DNA of 64,000 nt from Achatina immaculata (lineage: Eukaryota; Mollusca; Gastropoda; Stylommatophora; Achatinidae), in contig CM019718.1 of the NCBI GenBank assembly GCA_009760885.1, positions 28,641,633 through 28,705,632 of the forward strand, read 5' to 3'. A program made the translations under genes and the position numbers. The notes beneath the pieces are model-generated. The model saw only the letters and a program-made list of their open reading frames with translations, made no database searches and was not told the origin of the DNA. Shown piece after piece: positions 11,701 through 25,200 of the stretch (its first letter is position 1; every line of letters starts with the position of its first letter).

Positions 11701-14700
11701 GACTTTCTCACCGTAAAAACTCAGCATGTTTAGGATACGCATACATCCCCGCCGGGTGAAAGGTGGTTGCCTATCTAGACTGCACTCGTCCAGTGTCTCC
11801 GACTTCAGCATTTTGTGGTCGTGGCCGCTACCCTTCCTAGTTGTGACCAGGATGGAGCTTTTGTCCAGGAGGACGAATCCTCGCCACTAGTGACTTCCAC
11901 CCCTGGGTTGAGCTGGTTTAGGCATATTATCCCAGTATGGGAGTATTTAGGATGTGACCAACCTAAAGAGCAGAGGTACCGTGACATGCGTAGCCTTCAA
12001 GTTTCACCCCTGGTGTGAGCCGGTTTAGGCATATTTCACCAGCATGGGTGTATATCGAGCGTGACCGACCTCTAGAGCGAAGGTGGCGTGACATGCCTAG
12101 CCATCAAGTTTCACCCCTGGTGTATGCTGGTTTAGGCAAATTTCACCAGTGTAGGTGTATTTCGGACATAGCCGGCCTCTAGAGCAGAGGTGCCATGGTA
12201 TGTGTAGCTCTCGCAGCGATACTACTGGACATACCGATTAAACATCACTTTATCCTTTCCTTCACCTTTTCACATCAGCACCGCACAGCAACCCTTACTT
12301 CTTTTCCGCAGTGTCCTCCTTGACTGGGAGGAGCTTCACTTCAAGCACGGCATCCAAAGAGTCTCACTAGCAGTGTCTTAACCTCTAGGTTAAACCGGTT
12401 CAGGCATTTAAACCGATATGAGTGCACTTAGGACGTGGCCAACCTCAAGGCCAGAGGTGCTGTGATTTGATTGTTTGCTTCGCTCTATCCTTTCTACCAC
12501 CATTTCCACAGTGGTGCAGCGCGGCAACCCCATTTGCTCCTTTCTTCATTGGCCGGGAGGAGCACCACTTCACACATGGCAGCTGAAGAATCTCGCCAGC
12601 AGCGGCAGATGAGCTACCAAACGTGCCTCTCATCTATCCTAACTGTCTGGTTTTCAGGTGCCAGATGTTCACCTTCGCCCCTTCTCCTGTCAGTTTAAAC
12701 AGTTCTGCCACAAGAAGGCCAGGAGCTGGACTTGACTGCCAGAGGCTATTTGAGACGCACGCCGTTGGAGCGGAGAGTGAGTTCTCCACCCCACCTCCGG
12801 CAATAACAGTCCTTAGAACCCCTTTTGGTGATGATGATGACTTCCACTGAGCACTTTGGCATTTAGTTGTGGGATCATATTGGAAAATCCACATATCATT
12901 CTCTGCAACAATCAGATTTAAGAAATGTTTATTTCTGCGACACGTTTTGATAATGTCTTTTGCATACTCAGCACGCTGATGTTTTTGGTCATCAGACAAC
13001 GCATGTGGTACAAACCGGCAAGCAACTCTTTTCTTGCCCAAATCTTCCACTAAAATTTTACGAATGGTCTCTTGGTTAACACCAAATTCATCTGCCATCA
13101 TCTTCTATCCTCATAGTCAAACAACGATCTTCTTGTATCCGATCTCCAACTTTTGCAATGAGTTCCTCATTACAAACAGAAAATGAGTGTCCATGTCTAG
13201 TTGCATTTGTAATCGTTTTCACACCAAGTTTGAATCGTGAATACCACCTGAATATCTGTGCAAGAGATAAACAATTATCCCCATAAACTTGTCGCATCAA
13301 TTCAACCGTCTCAATGGCATGTTTTCCGAGTTTTAAACAGAACTTAAAGTTAGCTTTTTGCTCCATGCTGGTTATGTAACAATGCATCTCTGACTAGGTC
13401 AACAAAATGGGGGCTTGTTTGTCGTCTGCTTATCGGGCGGCGATGAAAACTTGCTTCATAGATGAAGATTCCTCTTTGGATTCCATGCTTTGCTTCATAG
13501 ATGGCATTTTTGTCTTGGCCATAATAAAATCAGTCTCATTATTTAATTGTCAGACCTTTCAGACTATGAAGTGTTCTGCAGTAGATTGTTAAGTATTCTG
13601 TAATAGGTTTTGAAGTGTTCTGCACTAGGCTGTGAAGTGTTTTTCCACAAATAATACTGTCACATATAAGTGCTAGAAGCTTCACTCTCACAGATAAGTG
13701 CTAGAAGCTTCACTCTCACACATAAGTGCTAGAAGCTTCACTCTCACATATAAGTGCTAGAAGTTTCACTCTCACATATAAGTGCTAGAAGTTTCACTCT
13801 CACATGGCTCAGTTGTTGAAGCAAAGCCCCCCTCACCATCGTTTGAGCAGACTGCAGCAGGTCAGGAGCTGTGAACATGCTAACTGTGTAATCACTGACC
13901 ACTACAAGACAAACTGAAAACAACGGATACTTACTCCATGGAGGGAACTAATCGTCCAGACTTCTTCTTGTACACCTGACACAGGAAGTTCATGAAATTT
14001 GTGTGCTGCCGCACTGGCAGAATCTCATCAATATTCTTCTTCAGCTGCATCTTGGTCAGGAACCTTTTTGATGAATCAATTTCTATGTTCTGAAACAGAC
14101 AGAAAGTAACTCCCTGAGACAAGAGCGAAGATAACCTCTAGAAATGGTGCAGGTACCAGGGATGTGAACCAGAGATGAAGAAACATGTTAAGATCTCAAA
14201 CACTGTTTCTTAAATTCCAGCACTACCACTCACTAAAACTGTGTCTTTCAAATTGAAGAAACTCTTGTCTTTCAACCTCCTCCTCCCTTCCAGAAACTAG
14301 TCAGGAAATATTTGACCTGCTAAAAAACACAAAAGTTCTAGTTCCAGAATCTCAAATAAATGAGAAACACTGACAAGAACAACAAATAAATGAGAAACAC
14401 TGACAAGAACAACAAATAAATGAGAAACACTGACTAGAGCAACAAATAAATGAGAAACACTGACTAGAGCAATAAATAAATGAGAAACACTGACAAGAAC
14501 AACAAATAAATGAGAAACACTGACAAGAACAACAAATAAGTGAGAAATACTGATAAGAACAACAAATAAGTGAGAAATACTGATAAGAACAACAAATATC
14601 AAATGTAATCATTTATAAGCTGATCTACATTTTCAAAATTTTAGTCACAAAAAGCACAATCATATCAAGGCAAATCCAGAGCCTGATATATACAACTTAG

Positions 14701-17700
14701 AAATATGAAAAAAGGTCACTCGCAGCAGTCAAACATAATTTCATTGATTTATCTTACACAAGTAAAACAATTTGACTGATTTATCTTACATAGTTAATGA
14801 TATCCTTCACAATGTGAACTTTCAACTTTGGAAAAATAGGTTCACAATTAGAACTTGCTAAATCATCTATCTAGACACCAATTTTCATCTTATCTGTTGT
14901 GTCATATACCTTGTACAAAATATCACCTGCTGTCCTATTCATGGACATGCCACACTTCGGAAAATGTTGACAAAACTCATCTGTGTGGATATCTTCCCAG
15001 ACATCTCTAAAGTCATACACCAGTAAGCTTCATGTGTGAGTTTGTTAAATTATCTTCTTTTGTGAGACAGGACTGGCTGTTGATTGTTTCAACCTGCCAT
15101 ATTTTCATTTTGTCATTAAAAGACCTGTCTTGCACATATTAAAAGACCTGTCACGCATATATTGAAAGACCTGTCACACACATACCTTTTTTTTTTTTTT
15201 TTTGTAAATGCTACAGAAGAGTTCTTCAGATATCATGGACACAAAAAAGAACAAATATATCCATACTACAAGAACTTAATATTGAAGAAGGCTGGCTAGT
15301 AAAGAGGATTAAACAAAGAAAACTAAAATATTTTGGACACATTAAACATTAGATAATCTAGAGAAGACCGTCTTGGAAGGATACATAATGGGAAAAAGAA
15401 AGAGGGAAAGACCAAGGCGAAGATAGCTGCAAGACATCATTGATAATCTGCAAATGGATGCATCAGCAGCGGACCATCTTGCTCACAACCAAGAGGCCTA
15501 CAGGAGTGCTGTTAGGGAGGCAAAGTTCCACAAGGGACATGCAAATGAATGAATGAATGAATGTCACAGACACATTAAAAGACCTGTCATGCATATGTCA
15601 ACTGGTAGCAATGTCGATGTCAGACTGTCCCGCACTGTCATCTTGGTTGCGTGTCTACAGTTTACAACTCTTTAACAAACACCACCTTTACCAAAAATGA
15701 CACAGTAAGTGTATCCAAACTCTGACAGGACAAAGTATATTTTTTAAACAAAACCTCAATGATTTTAAAATGTTACCAAAAATTCTGGTTTTGATTTTTA
15801 AATGAGCCTATTCCTATCTGTAGGGCTTACATGGAACTTCAGTAACTGAAACTGCTCTCCAGCACACAGGAAAGTGTAATGATGGGTGAAGATAACTGAT
15901 CTGACAGCACACAGGAAAGTGTAATGATGGGTGAAGATAACTGATCTGACAGCACACAGGAAAATGTAATGATGGGAGAAGATAACTGATCTGACAGCAC
16001 ACAGGAAAATGTAATGATGTGAGAAGATAACTGATCTGACAGCACACAGGAAAGTGTAATGATGGGAGAAGATAACTGATCTGACAGCACACAGGAAAAT
16101 GTAACAATGGATGTACATACCATACTTGGTTGACTAGACTTGTGGGCACTAAATGGAGGGTAGAAATCATCTGCATCAAACTGAGGAAAATTGGAGAAAA
16201 ACTTTCATTACTGTCTCAAATCTGGCTACAAATATACAAATATCCTTATGAAGTATAGAGTCTGTACTTTTACTGAGTAGATAATAGTACTGAGAGTAGA
16301 TAGTAGTATTGAGAGTAGATAGTAGTATTGAGAGTAGATGGCAGTAATGAGAGAGATTGTGGCAATCAGAGTAATTAGATGGTGGCAATAACAGGGCAAA
16401 AGAGAAAGAGGCAGAAAAAGAGAAATGACAGATGGTCTGGCAATGTGGCACGGAGAAAGAAGACCAGCCCACCTCATATTTTACACTGGAAACAGAGAAT
16501 TGTGGGAAAGTATGGCCACCAATGCCTGTCAACATGGCACTGGATAGATTGAGTGAGTAAACGTGATGGTGAGAGAGTAAATGACAATGTTAAGTGAGTG
16601 CTGTGATGGTGTTGTGACAGCAGATTGTAGTGTTGAGACAGCAGATGGCAATGTTGTGAAAGTAGATAGTGCTGAAAGAACTGATGGTGGTGTTGTGACA
16701 GTATACTGTAGAGTAGAGACAGCAGATGGCAATGTTCTGAAAGTAGATAGTGTTAAGAATTGATGTGGTGTTGTGAGAATAGTTAGTAGCTTATTTTCTT
16801 CACCAGAATGCTGTTAAAAAAAAAAAAGACCTTTCCACAAAATGCTACATTTTAATCAACATTCTAAAAGAAATGTGAAACAAAGATGACAGTGCTAGTA
16901 GAATGATGAAGTTATGAAGATTCAACAAACAAGACAATGATAGCAGAATAATGAAGTTATGAAGATTCAACAAACAAGATAATGATAGTAGAATGATGAA
17001 GTTATGAAGATTAAACAAACAAGACAATGATAGTAGAATGATGAAGTTATGAAGATTCAACAAACAAGACAATGATAGTAGAATGATGAAGTTATGAAGA
17101 TTCAACAAACAAGACAATGATAGCAGAATAATGAAGTTATGAAGATTCAACAAACAAGATAATGATAGTAGAATGATGAAGTTATGAAGATTAAACAAAC
17201 AAGACAAAGATAGAAGAATAATGAAGTTATGAAGATTCAAAAAACAAGATAATGATAGTAGAATGATGAAGTTATGAAGATTCAACAAACCAGATTCAAT
17301 GAAGACCTAAACTTAAACCTTTGTGTCAAGACTGTTGTAGTTCTGTCAATCAATAATATCAATCTTTTCTTTGTCCTAAATCTAAACTCTGACAAAGATG
17401 TTTTGATTGACATGTTCTCCATGTCTTGGACGCAGTTAGAAGATCCAACAGTAGTAATGAGGGAAAACTGGAGCAGGAGAAGGCATCATAATCAAATGAG
17501 TAAAAAAGAGTCTATGGATGCTGTAGGTAATGTGGCTGGAGAGAAGGGGCAGCAACCCAAACAATTTTGAGAGTCATTGGTTTAACTCAAATTCTCTGAT
17601 CAAAGAAATATTGAACATTCCTCATTCACAGATAAATGACAAATATGTAATAAACATGAATCACGTTTAAAAAACTTTAAAAGTTTTACACATCTGAAAT

Positions 17701-19202
17701 TAAACAAAACAAATCTTAAACACACATACCTCTTCCAAGACTTCCATGTCATAGAAAAGATAAATCATAATTTGCATGTAAGTAGGCTGAGTGCCCTCGA
17801 CCTTGCCTCTGAAAATACTTGCTACTCCTGCATCCAGTTTTTTCATATTTGAGATGCAATTAATTTTCTGCAAGTGAAAGCCACAGCTGATTACACAATT
17901 TAATGAATGGCAATATCCAAAAGCAATTATTAAGTAAATAATTTAGCATGTTGTGCCAGATCAAAGACTTGACCAGTCTGCTGAGACTCGCAGCTGACTG
18001 ACAGGACACAACGCAGCAACACCGGGGACAATGCAGCTGACTGACAGGACACAACGCAGCAACACCGGGGACAATGCAGCTGACTGACAGGACATAACGC
18101 AACAACACAGGGGACAATGCAGCTGACTGACAGGATATAATGCAGCAACACCGGGGACAATGCAGCTGACTGACAGGATATAATGCAGCAACACTGGGGA
18201 CAATGCAGCTGACTGACAGGATATAATGCAGCAACACTGGGGACAATGCAGCTGACTGACAGGATATAATGCAGCAACACTGGGGACAATGCAGCTGACT
18301 GACAGGATATAATGCAGCAACACTGGGGACAATGCAGCTGACTGACAGGATATAATGCAGCAACACCGGGGACAATGCAGCTGACTGACAGGATATAATG
18401 CAGCAACACTGGGGACAATGCAGCTGACTGACAGGACATAACGCAACAACACTGGGGACAATGCAGCTGACTGACAGGATATAATGCAGCAACACCGGGG
18501 ACAATGCAGCTGACTGACAGGATATAATGCAGCAACACTGGGGACAATGCAGCTGACTGACAGGACATAACGCAACAATACCAGGGGACAATGCAGCTGA
18601 CTGACAGGACATAACGCAACAATACCAGGGGACAATGCAGCTGACTGACAGGACATAACGCAACAATACCAGGGGACAATGCAGCCGAGGAAACCTCAAC
18701 AATAACATTTTGAACTTGAGCCTCATTGTCAACAACATGAGCTGGATCACCATCACAAATTATAGTTTCACTTCAAATTACCTCAACAAATAAAATGAAC
18801 ATATTCCAATTTTGGTCCAAAGTCAGTTGTTGTCTTGTTTCCAGTCAGTTATTGCCTTGTTTCCAGTCAGTAACTGTCTTGTTTCCAGTCAGTTGTGTTG
18901 TTTCCAGTCAGCTATTGTCTTGTTTCCAGTCAGCTATTGTCTTGGTTTCCAGTCAGCTACTGTCTTGTTCCCAATCAGTTATTGTCTTGTTTCCAGTCAG
19001 TTATTGTGTTGTTTCCAGTCAGCTATTGTCTTGTTTCCAGTCAGCTATTGTCTTGTTTCCATGTAACTATCTTAAGTAATGTTTCTCCTAAACTGGTTCC
19101 AAGAGTTCATACATGTTCTGTTATGATGTTTAGATCTACAAATTATTACTCAAATTAGTTTATTATGACTAAAATTATCCTGTAACATTGCTAATTAAAT
19201 GG

Positions 19203-19250
<48 letters not shown>

Positions 19251-22200
19251 CTTGGTATAAAGTGGAATGAATTCAAGAACAACATAGAGATAAGGTAGAT
19301 GAGTGAACAACAATCTGTCTCATGGGTGATCAGAAAAAAGAGTTGGACATATATCGGTCACGTGATGAGAAGAAACAGTCAGTGAATCCTAAAACAAGCT
19401 ATCAAGTGGAATATAATAGGCTGAAGAAAAAGAGGTCGACCACATGAAACTCTAAAGAGGACATTGTTAAAGCAGGCCAAATTAGGTTGAAAAGCTCGCC
19501 AAAAACAGGAAATCCTGACGCACTACCACGCGAGCCCTATGTGATGTTTAACTGCATGGGAATGATGTAAGACGTAAGAGCTATATTTACAAGCTAAGAT
19601 CAAAAAATGGAATTGTGTTTTCTATCCTCCATTTCAAAACTTGTCTCAAAGACATAGAAAGTGACATAATACAACACTAACTGTGAAAACTGTTAGTCTA
19701 TGTCTCAGAGACACAGAAAGTGACAAAGACAACACAAACTGTGAAAACTTACTCCATGTCTCAGAGACACAGAAACTAACATAAACAACAGAAACTATGA
19801 AAGCTGTTTCTCTGTGTCTCAGAGACATGCAAACATTTGTCTGAGAAAGATTAAATGAAGATCAAGATCAGAAAAAAGGAGATATGGAGGCAAGCAGAAC
19901 ATGAATCAATGATCAGATAACAGAGAGAAAATGGAGGTGGACTGAAAGTCAGCTCACTGATCATTTGCTGAAACCATTAAGTCATTGACCACTACTGAAA
20001 CAGACAAGTCACTGACTACTCACTGAAACAGATAAGTCACTGACTACTTACTGAAACAGTCAAGTCACTGACCACTGTTGGATAGTCAAGTTAATGACCA
20101 TTTACTGAAACAGTCAAGTCACAATCCACTTACTGGAAGAGTCAAATTACTGACAACTTACTGAAACGATTAAGTTATTGACCGCTGACAGAAACAGTTA
20201 AGTTGTTGACAACTGTCAGAAACAATCAAATTGTTGACTGCTGACAGAAACAATCAAGTTATTGACCACTGACAGAAACAGTTAAGTTGCTGACAACTGA
20301 CAGAAACAATCAAGTTGTTTGCTTACAGAAACAATCAAGCTGCTGACCGCTGACAGAAACAATCAAGTTCTTGACCAATGACAGAAACAGTCAAATTCTT
20401 GACCAATAACAGAAACAGTCACGTTGTTGACCAATGACAGAAATAGTCAAGTTGTTGGTCACTGATAGAAACAGTCAAGTTGTTGGCCACTAACAGAAAC
20501 AGTCACGTTGTTGACCAATGACAGAAATAGTCAAGTTGTTGGTCACTGATAGAAACAGTCAAGTTGTTGGCCACTGATAGAAACAGTCATGTTGCTGGCC
20601 ACAGATAGAAACAGTCAAGTTGTTGGCCACTGATAGAAACAGTCGAGTCAATGAGCACTTACTGAAACAAATCTCGGGTGAGCCAGGAAGAAAAACTCAA
20701 CACGTCCGTGAGATAAGATCGGGTCCTCATTTGGCAGATTTCGTAAAATGTAGAACACAAAACTTTCATTGTCTTCCTTTCCCCCAACAGAAAAGAGGCT
20801 GTACGGTACCTCTGAGGAAACTGTCAGATGTACATCAACACAGACATTATTTGGGAGAAACTATACCTGTAAAAAATTTCAAACTTTTCTTTTTAAAACA
20901 GCTGTTCATCATACAGATGGTGGGTAATGCAACTCTCTCTGACAGGGCACAGACTACTCTCTGCAACAGGTCATGGACTACTCTCTGCAACAGGGCACAG
21001 ACTACTCTCTGCAACAGGTCATGGACTACTCCACTTCTCTGTCCTACAAGTCATGGAATATTCTTGGTACAACAGGGCACAGACTACTCTCTGTACAACA
21101 ATGTAACCCAACATGAAGACTGCTGTACTGATGTAACAACCCACCACTGACCACTCCTCATCTGATATGATGACCATGTTGCAAGATCTTCACTACATCA
21201 GCTGCATGAAGTGTCAAGTCTATAGTTACAAATATGACCCAAAAAAAATGTTTTAACACTCTGAAGGACCCCTTCCACCATTTATATATTTGCTCCAAAC
21301 TTCGTTAACTTTCAATCCTACAAAAATCTCAACATGTCTTTCATATTTGCTAATTTAACTTAGGAAAGGAAATAATTTGTCTCAGTTTAGTAGAGGGATC
21401 TTGAAACAACTGCCAGTGTCCTTCCTTTTACTTTTTTTTTTTTAATTTGTCCAGTGTTATTTTAGATAAAGAGATTTTACATGGAACATAATCAAATAAA
21501 CAAGAGCCATTTTCTTGCTGAATTTATGACAAATTAATAACATGCAACTTGAATAAAAGTTTGTTTAGCTACAACTTCAATAGCCTAGAAAGCAACAATC
21601 AGCTTCCATCTTACAACTACAGCAACAATTAGCTATCATCTTGAAACTATAGCAACAATCAGCTTCCATCTTGTAACTATAGCATCAATCAGATTTCATC
21701 TTGTTACTATATCAACAATCAGCTTCCATCTTTAATTACAGCAACAATCAGATTTCATCTTGTTACTATAGCAACAATTAGCTTCCATCTTTAACTACAG
21801 CAACAATCAGCTTCCATCTTGTAACTATTTCCATATGCTCCTTTTCAGGATACAAGATATGGAAGCATCAAAAGAACTGGCATCTGAGAGTAATGCTCTT
21901 ATCAGGCTGTGTATGTGCTGTACCCAAAGAGTGACCTTTTGTCTCTCCACCTGGAGTTGTACCCAAAGAGTGATCTTTTGTCTCTCCACCTGGAGTTGTA
22001 CCCAAAGAGTGATCTTTTGTCTCTCCACCTGGAGTTGTACCCAAAGAGTGATCTTTTGTCTCTCCACCTGGAGTTGTATCCAAAGAGTGATCTTTTGTCT
22101 CTCCATCTGGAGTTGTATCCAAAGAGTGACCTTTTGTCTCTCCACCAAGAGTTGTACCCAAAGAGTGACCTTTTGTCTCTCCACCTGGAGTTGTATCCAA

Positions 22201-25200
22201 AGAGTTATTTTATGCTTCCCCTGGAATTGTACCAAAAGAGTTATCTTGTGTCTCACCATCTGAAACTGTTATCTAAGACTGATCAGTTGTGATTCTAAAC
22301 CATCCACAAGTTGTGATTCTAAACCATCCACAAGTTGTGATTCTAAGACCAGTCACAAGTTGTGATTCTAAGACCAGCCACAAGCTGTGATTCTAAGACC
22401 AGCCACAAGCTGTGACTCTAAGACCAGCCACAAGCTGTGATTCTAAACCAGCCACAGTTGTGATTTTAAGACCTGCCACAAGTTGTGATTCTAAACCAGC
22501 CACAAGCTGTGACTCTAAGACCAGCCACAAGTTTTTATTCTAAGACCAGCCACAAGTTGTGATTCTAAACCAGCCACAGTTGTGATTTTAAGACCTGCCA
22601 CAAGCTGTGATTCTAAGACCAGCCACAAGTTTTTATTCTAAGACCTGCCACAAGCTGTGATTCTAAGACCAGCCACAAGTTTTTATTCTAAGACCAGCCA
22701 CAAGTTGTGATTCTAAACCAGCCACAGTTGTGATTTTAAGACCTGCCACAAGTTAAAATAAGTCTGTGTTACCTTTAGTATGCATCAGCGAATCTGCCAC
22801 CTCAGACTCCATTTTCTGAAAGGCCAAGACACTTGATTCATGTGGCGAGCCATGCAGCTTCAGATATAAATTCACCATATGCCAGAAGAAGAACTGAAAC
22901 TTTTCACTCCCAACATCATTCTGTAAAGTCTTTGAACAAAGAAACAGAAAGCATTAAAGATCAGGATTCTGTCAGGCAAACTAAAGTATAAACAAATGTT
23001 ATATGAATGTCCTGGTAAGGGAGAGAAAGATAGATGGTGACCGCAGTAAAGCTGGTCCTGGTAATAAAGGTAGACAGAGGCAGTAAAACTTGTCCTGGTA
23101 ATAAAGGTAGACAGAAGCAGTAAAATTTGTCCTGGTAATAAAGGTAGACAGAGGCAGTAAAACTTGTCCTGGTAATAAAGGTAGACAGAAGCAGTAAAAC
23201 TTGTCCTGGTAATAAAGGTAGACAGAAGCAGTAAAATTTGTCCTGGTAATAAAGGTAGACAGAAGCAGTAAAACTTGTCCTGGTAATAAAGGTAGACAGA
23301 AGCAGTAAAACTTGTCCTGGTAATAAAGGTAGACAGAAGCAGTAAAACTTGTCCTGGTAATAAAGGGAGACAGAAGCAGTAAAACTTGTCCTGGTAATAA
23401 AGGTAGACAGAGGCAGTAAAGCTTGTCCTGGTAATAAAGGTAGACAGAGGCAGTAAAGCTGGCCATGGTAATAAAGGTAGACAGAAGCAGTAAAATTTGT
23501 CCTGGTAATAAAGGTAGACAGAAGCAGTAAAACATGTCCTGGTAATAAAGGTAGACAGAAGCAGTAAAATTTGTCCTGGTAATAAAGGTAGACAGAGGCA
23601 GTAAAACTTGTCCTGGTAATAAAGGTAGACAGAGGCAGTAAAACTTGTCCTGGTAATAAAGGTAGACAGAGGCAGTAAAACTTGTCCTGGTAATAAAGGT
23701 AGACAGAGGCAGTAAAACTTGTCCTGGTAATAAAGGTAGACAGAGGCAGTAAAACTTGTCCTGGTAATAAAGGTAGACAGAGGCAGTAAAGCTGGTCCTG
23801 ATAATAAAGGTATATAATAAATAATATGATAATAAAAAAAATGATAATAAATCTGTATGTTTCAGTTTTACAAAAGGACAGAGGAAGTGAGGAAAGAGAG
23901 CAGAAACACAAATGCCAGAAAATAAGATCTTATATCTTATATCTTATATCCTTCCCGTGCCGTTAGACGTCACATAGGGCTCGCAAAGTAGTTCGCCAAT
24001 TTTTCCTGTCTTCGGCGAGTCTTTCAACCTCAACAAAGGATTTTATGCCTGTTAACTTGGCCTCTCTTAATAATGTCCTCTTCAGAGTTTCACGCGATCT
24101 GCCCCTTTTTCTTCGGCCTGTTGTGTTCCACTTGATAGCTTGTTTTGGGATTCTCTGATCATTTCTTCTCATCAAGTGACCAACATATGTCCATCTCCTT
24201 TTCCTGATCACCCATGAGACTGGTTGTTGTTCAGTCATCTGTCTTATCTCTGCATTGTTCTTGAATTCATTCCACTTGATGCCGAGTATTTTCCTTAGGC
24301 ATTTGTTTTCAAAAGAGTCTAATTTCCTTTCTATTTCTTTAGTTGTTTTCCAGCTTTTGCATGCATAAATGAGGGTGGATATTACATTTGAATTGAATAG
24401 TCTTAACTTGGTTTTTGTGCTTATAACTTTTGAATTCCATATGTTCTCAAGATTCTTGAAGATTGATGCTGCTTTTGCAATTCTGATCCTAACTTCCTTT
24501 CTAGTGTCACCATCCTGGTCTATGTAGCTGCCAAGGTATGCAAATTGATTGACTTCTTCAATATCTGTCCCTTCTATGTGTATTTTTCCATTTTGATTGA
24601 TGGGATACATGAGATAAGTTTATTATTTATTTATATAATCATTTAATTGTGTCTTCATGATTATTAAGCTCATTAACAAATGCTGAATGACTGTGACTGA
24701 GTGAAAGCTGTATGATGAAGAGCAGAATGGTCAGATGGGCCTGCATGCCCAATTCTTAAACCTCTGAAAATAAAGTATGTTCGTTCGTTTGTTCATTCAT
24801 TAATCTTGTCACTATCTGTTATTCCTCCTGAATCTTGTTCTCATCTGTCATTCTCCCTTTCCTTCCTGACACATCTATCATTATCTCTGAATCTCATCTT
24901 CTTGAATCTTGCCATAATTTTGGGCAAATCAAAGAAACAACAGTTTAGTCTGACTAAAGAGCCTAACTTTAGGAAGTATGAATGCTCATGTATAAGAATT
25001 TTTTTCAATTTGGAGTCCATGGAATAGTGAAACAATGGAGAACATGGCAGGCAATAACAGTTAAGGGATACATACGTATCTCCAACACATACAGTCTAAA
25101 AATTATTTTAAAATGTTCATAAGATTTATCTTCAAAGAAAAAAGACGTTCAGAAACCATACCTTGAGAAAAGAAGAAAAGTCTTTGTTCATCTCCAAGGC

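Noticed and set aside
19205..19248. TATA-type promoter
   Set aside because: A 40 bp TA microsatellite beside a LINE fragment with no downstream gene on either strand.
20620..21150. 176-codon plus-strand protein
   Set aside because: It is the antisense of TFB2M exon 5 plus flanking arrays.
22961..23911. 316-codon protein with FITRTSFTASVYLYY repeats
   Set aside because: 37 bp minisatellite in TFB2M intron 3.
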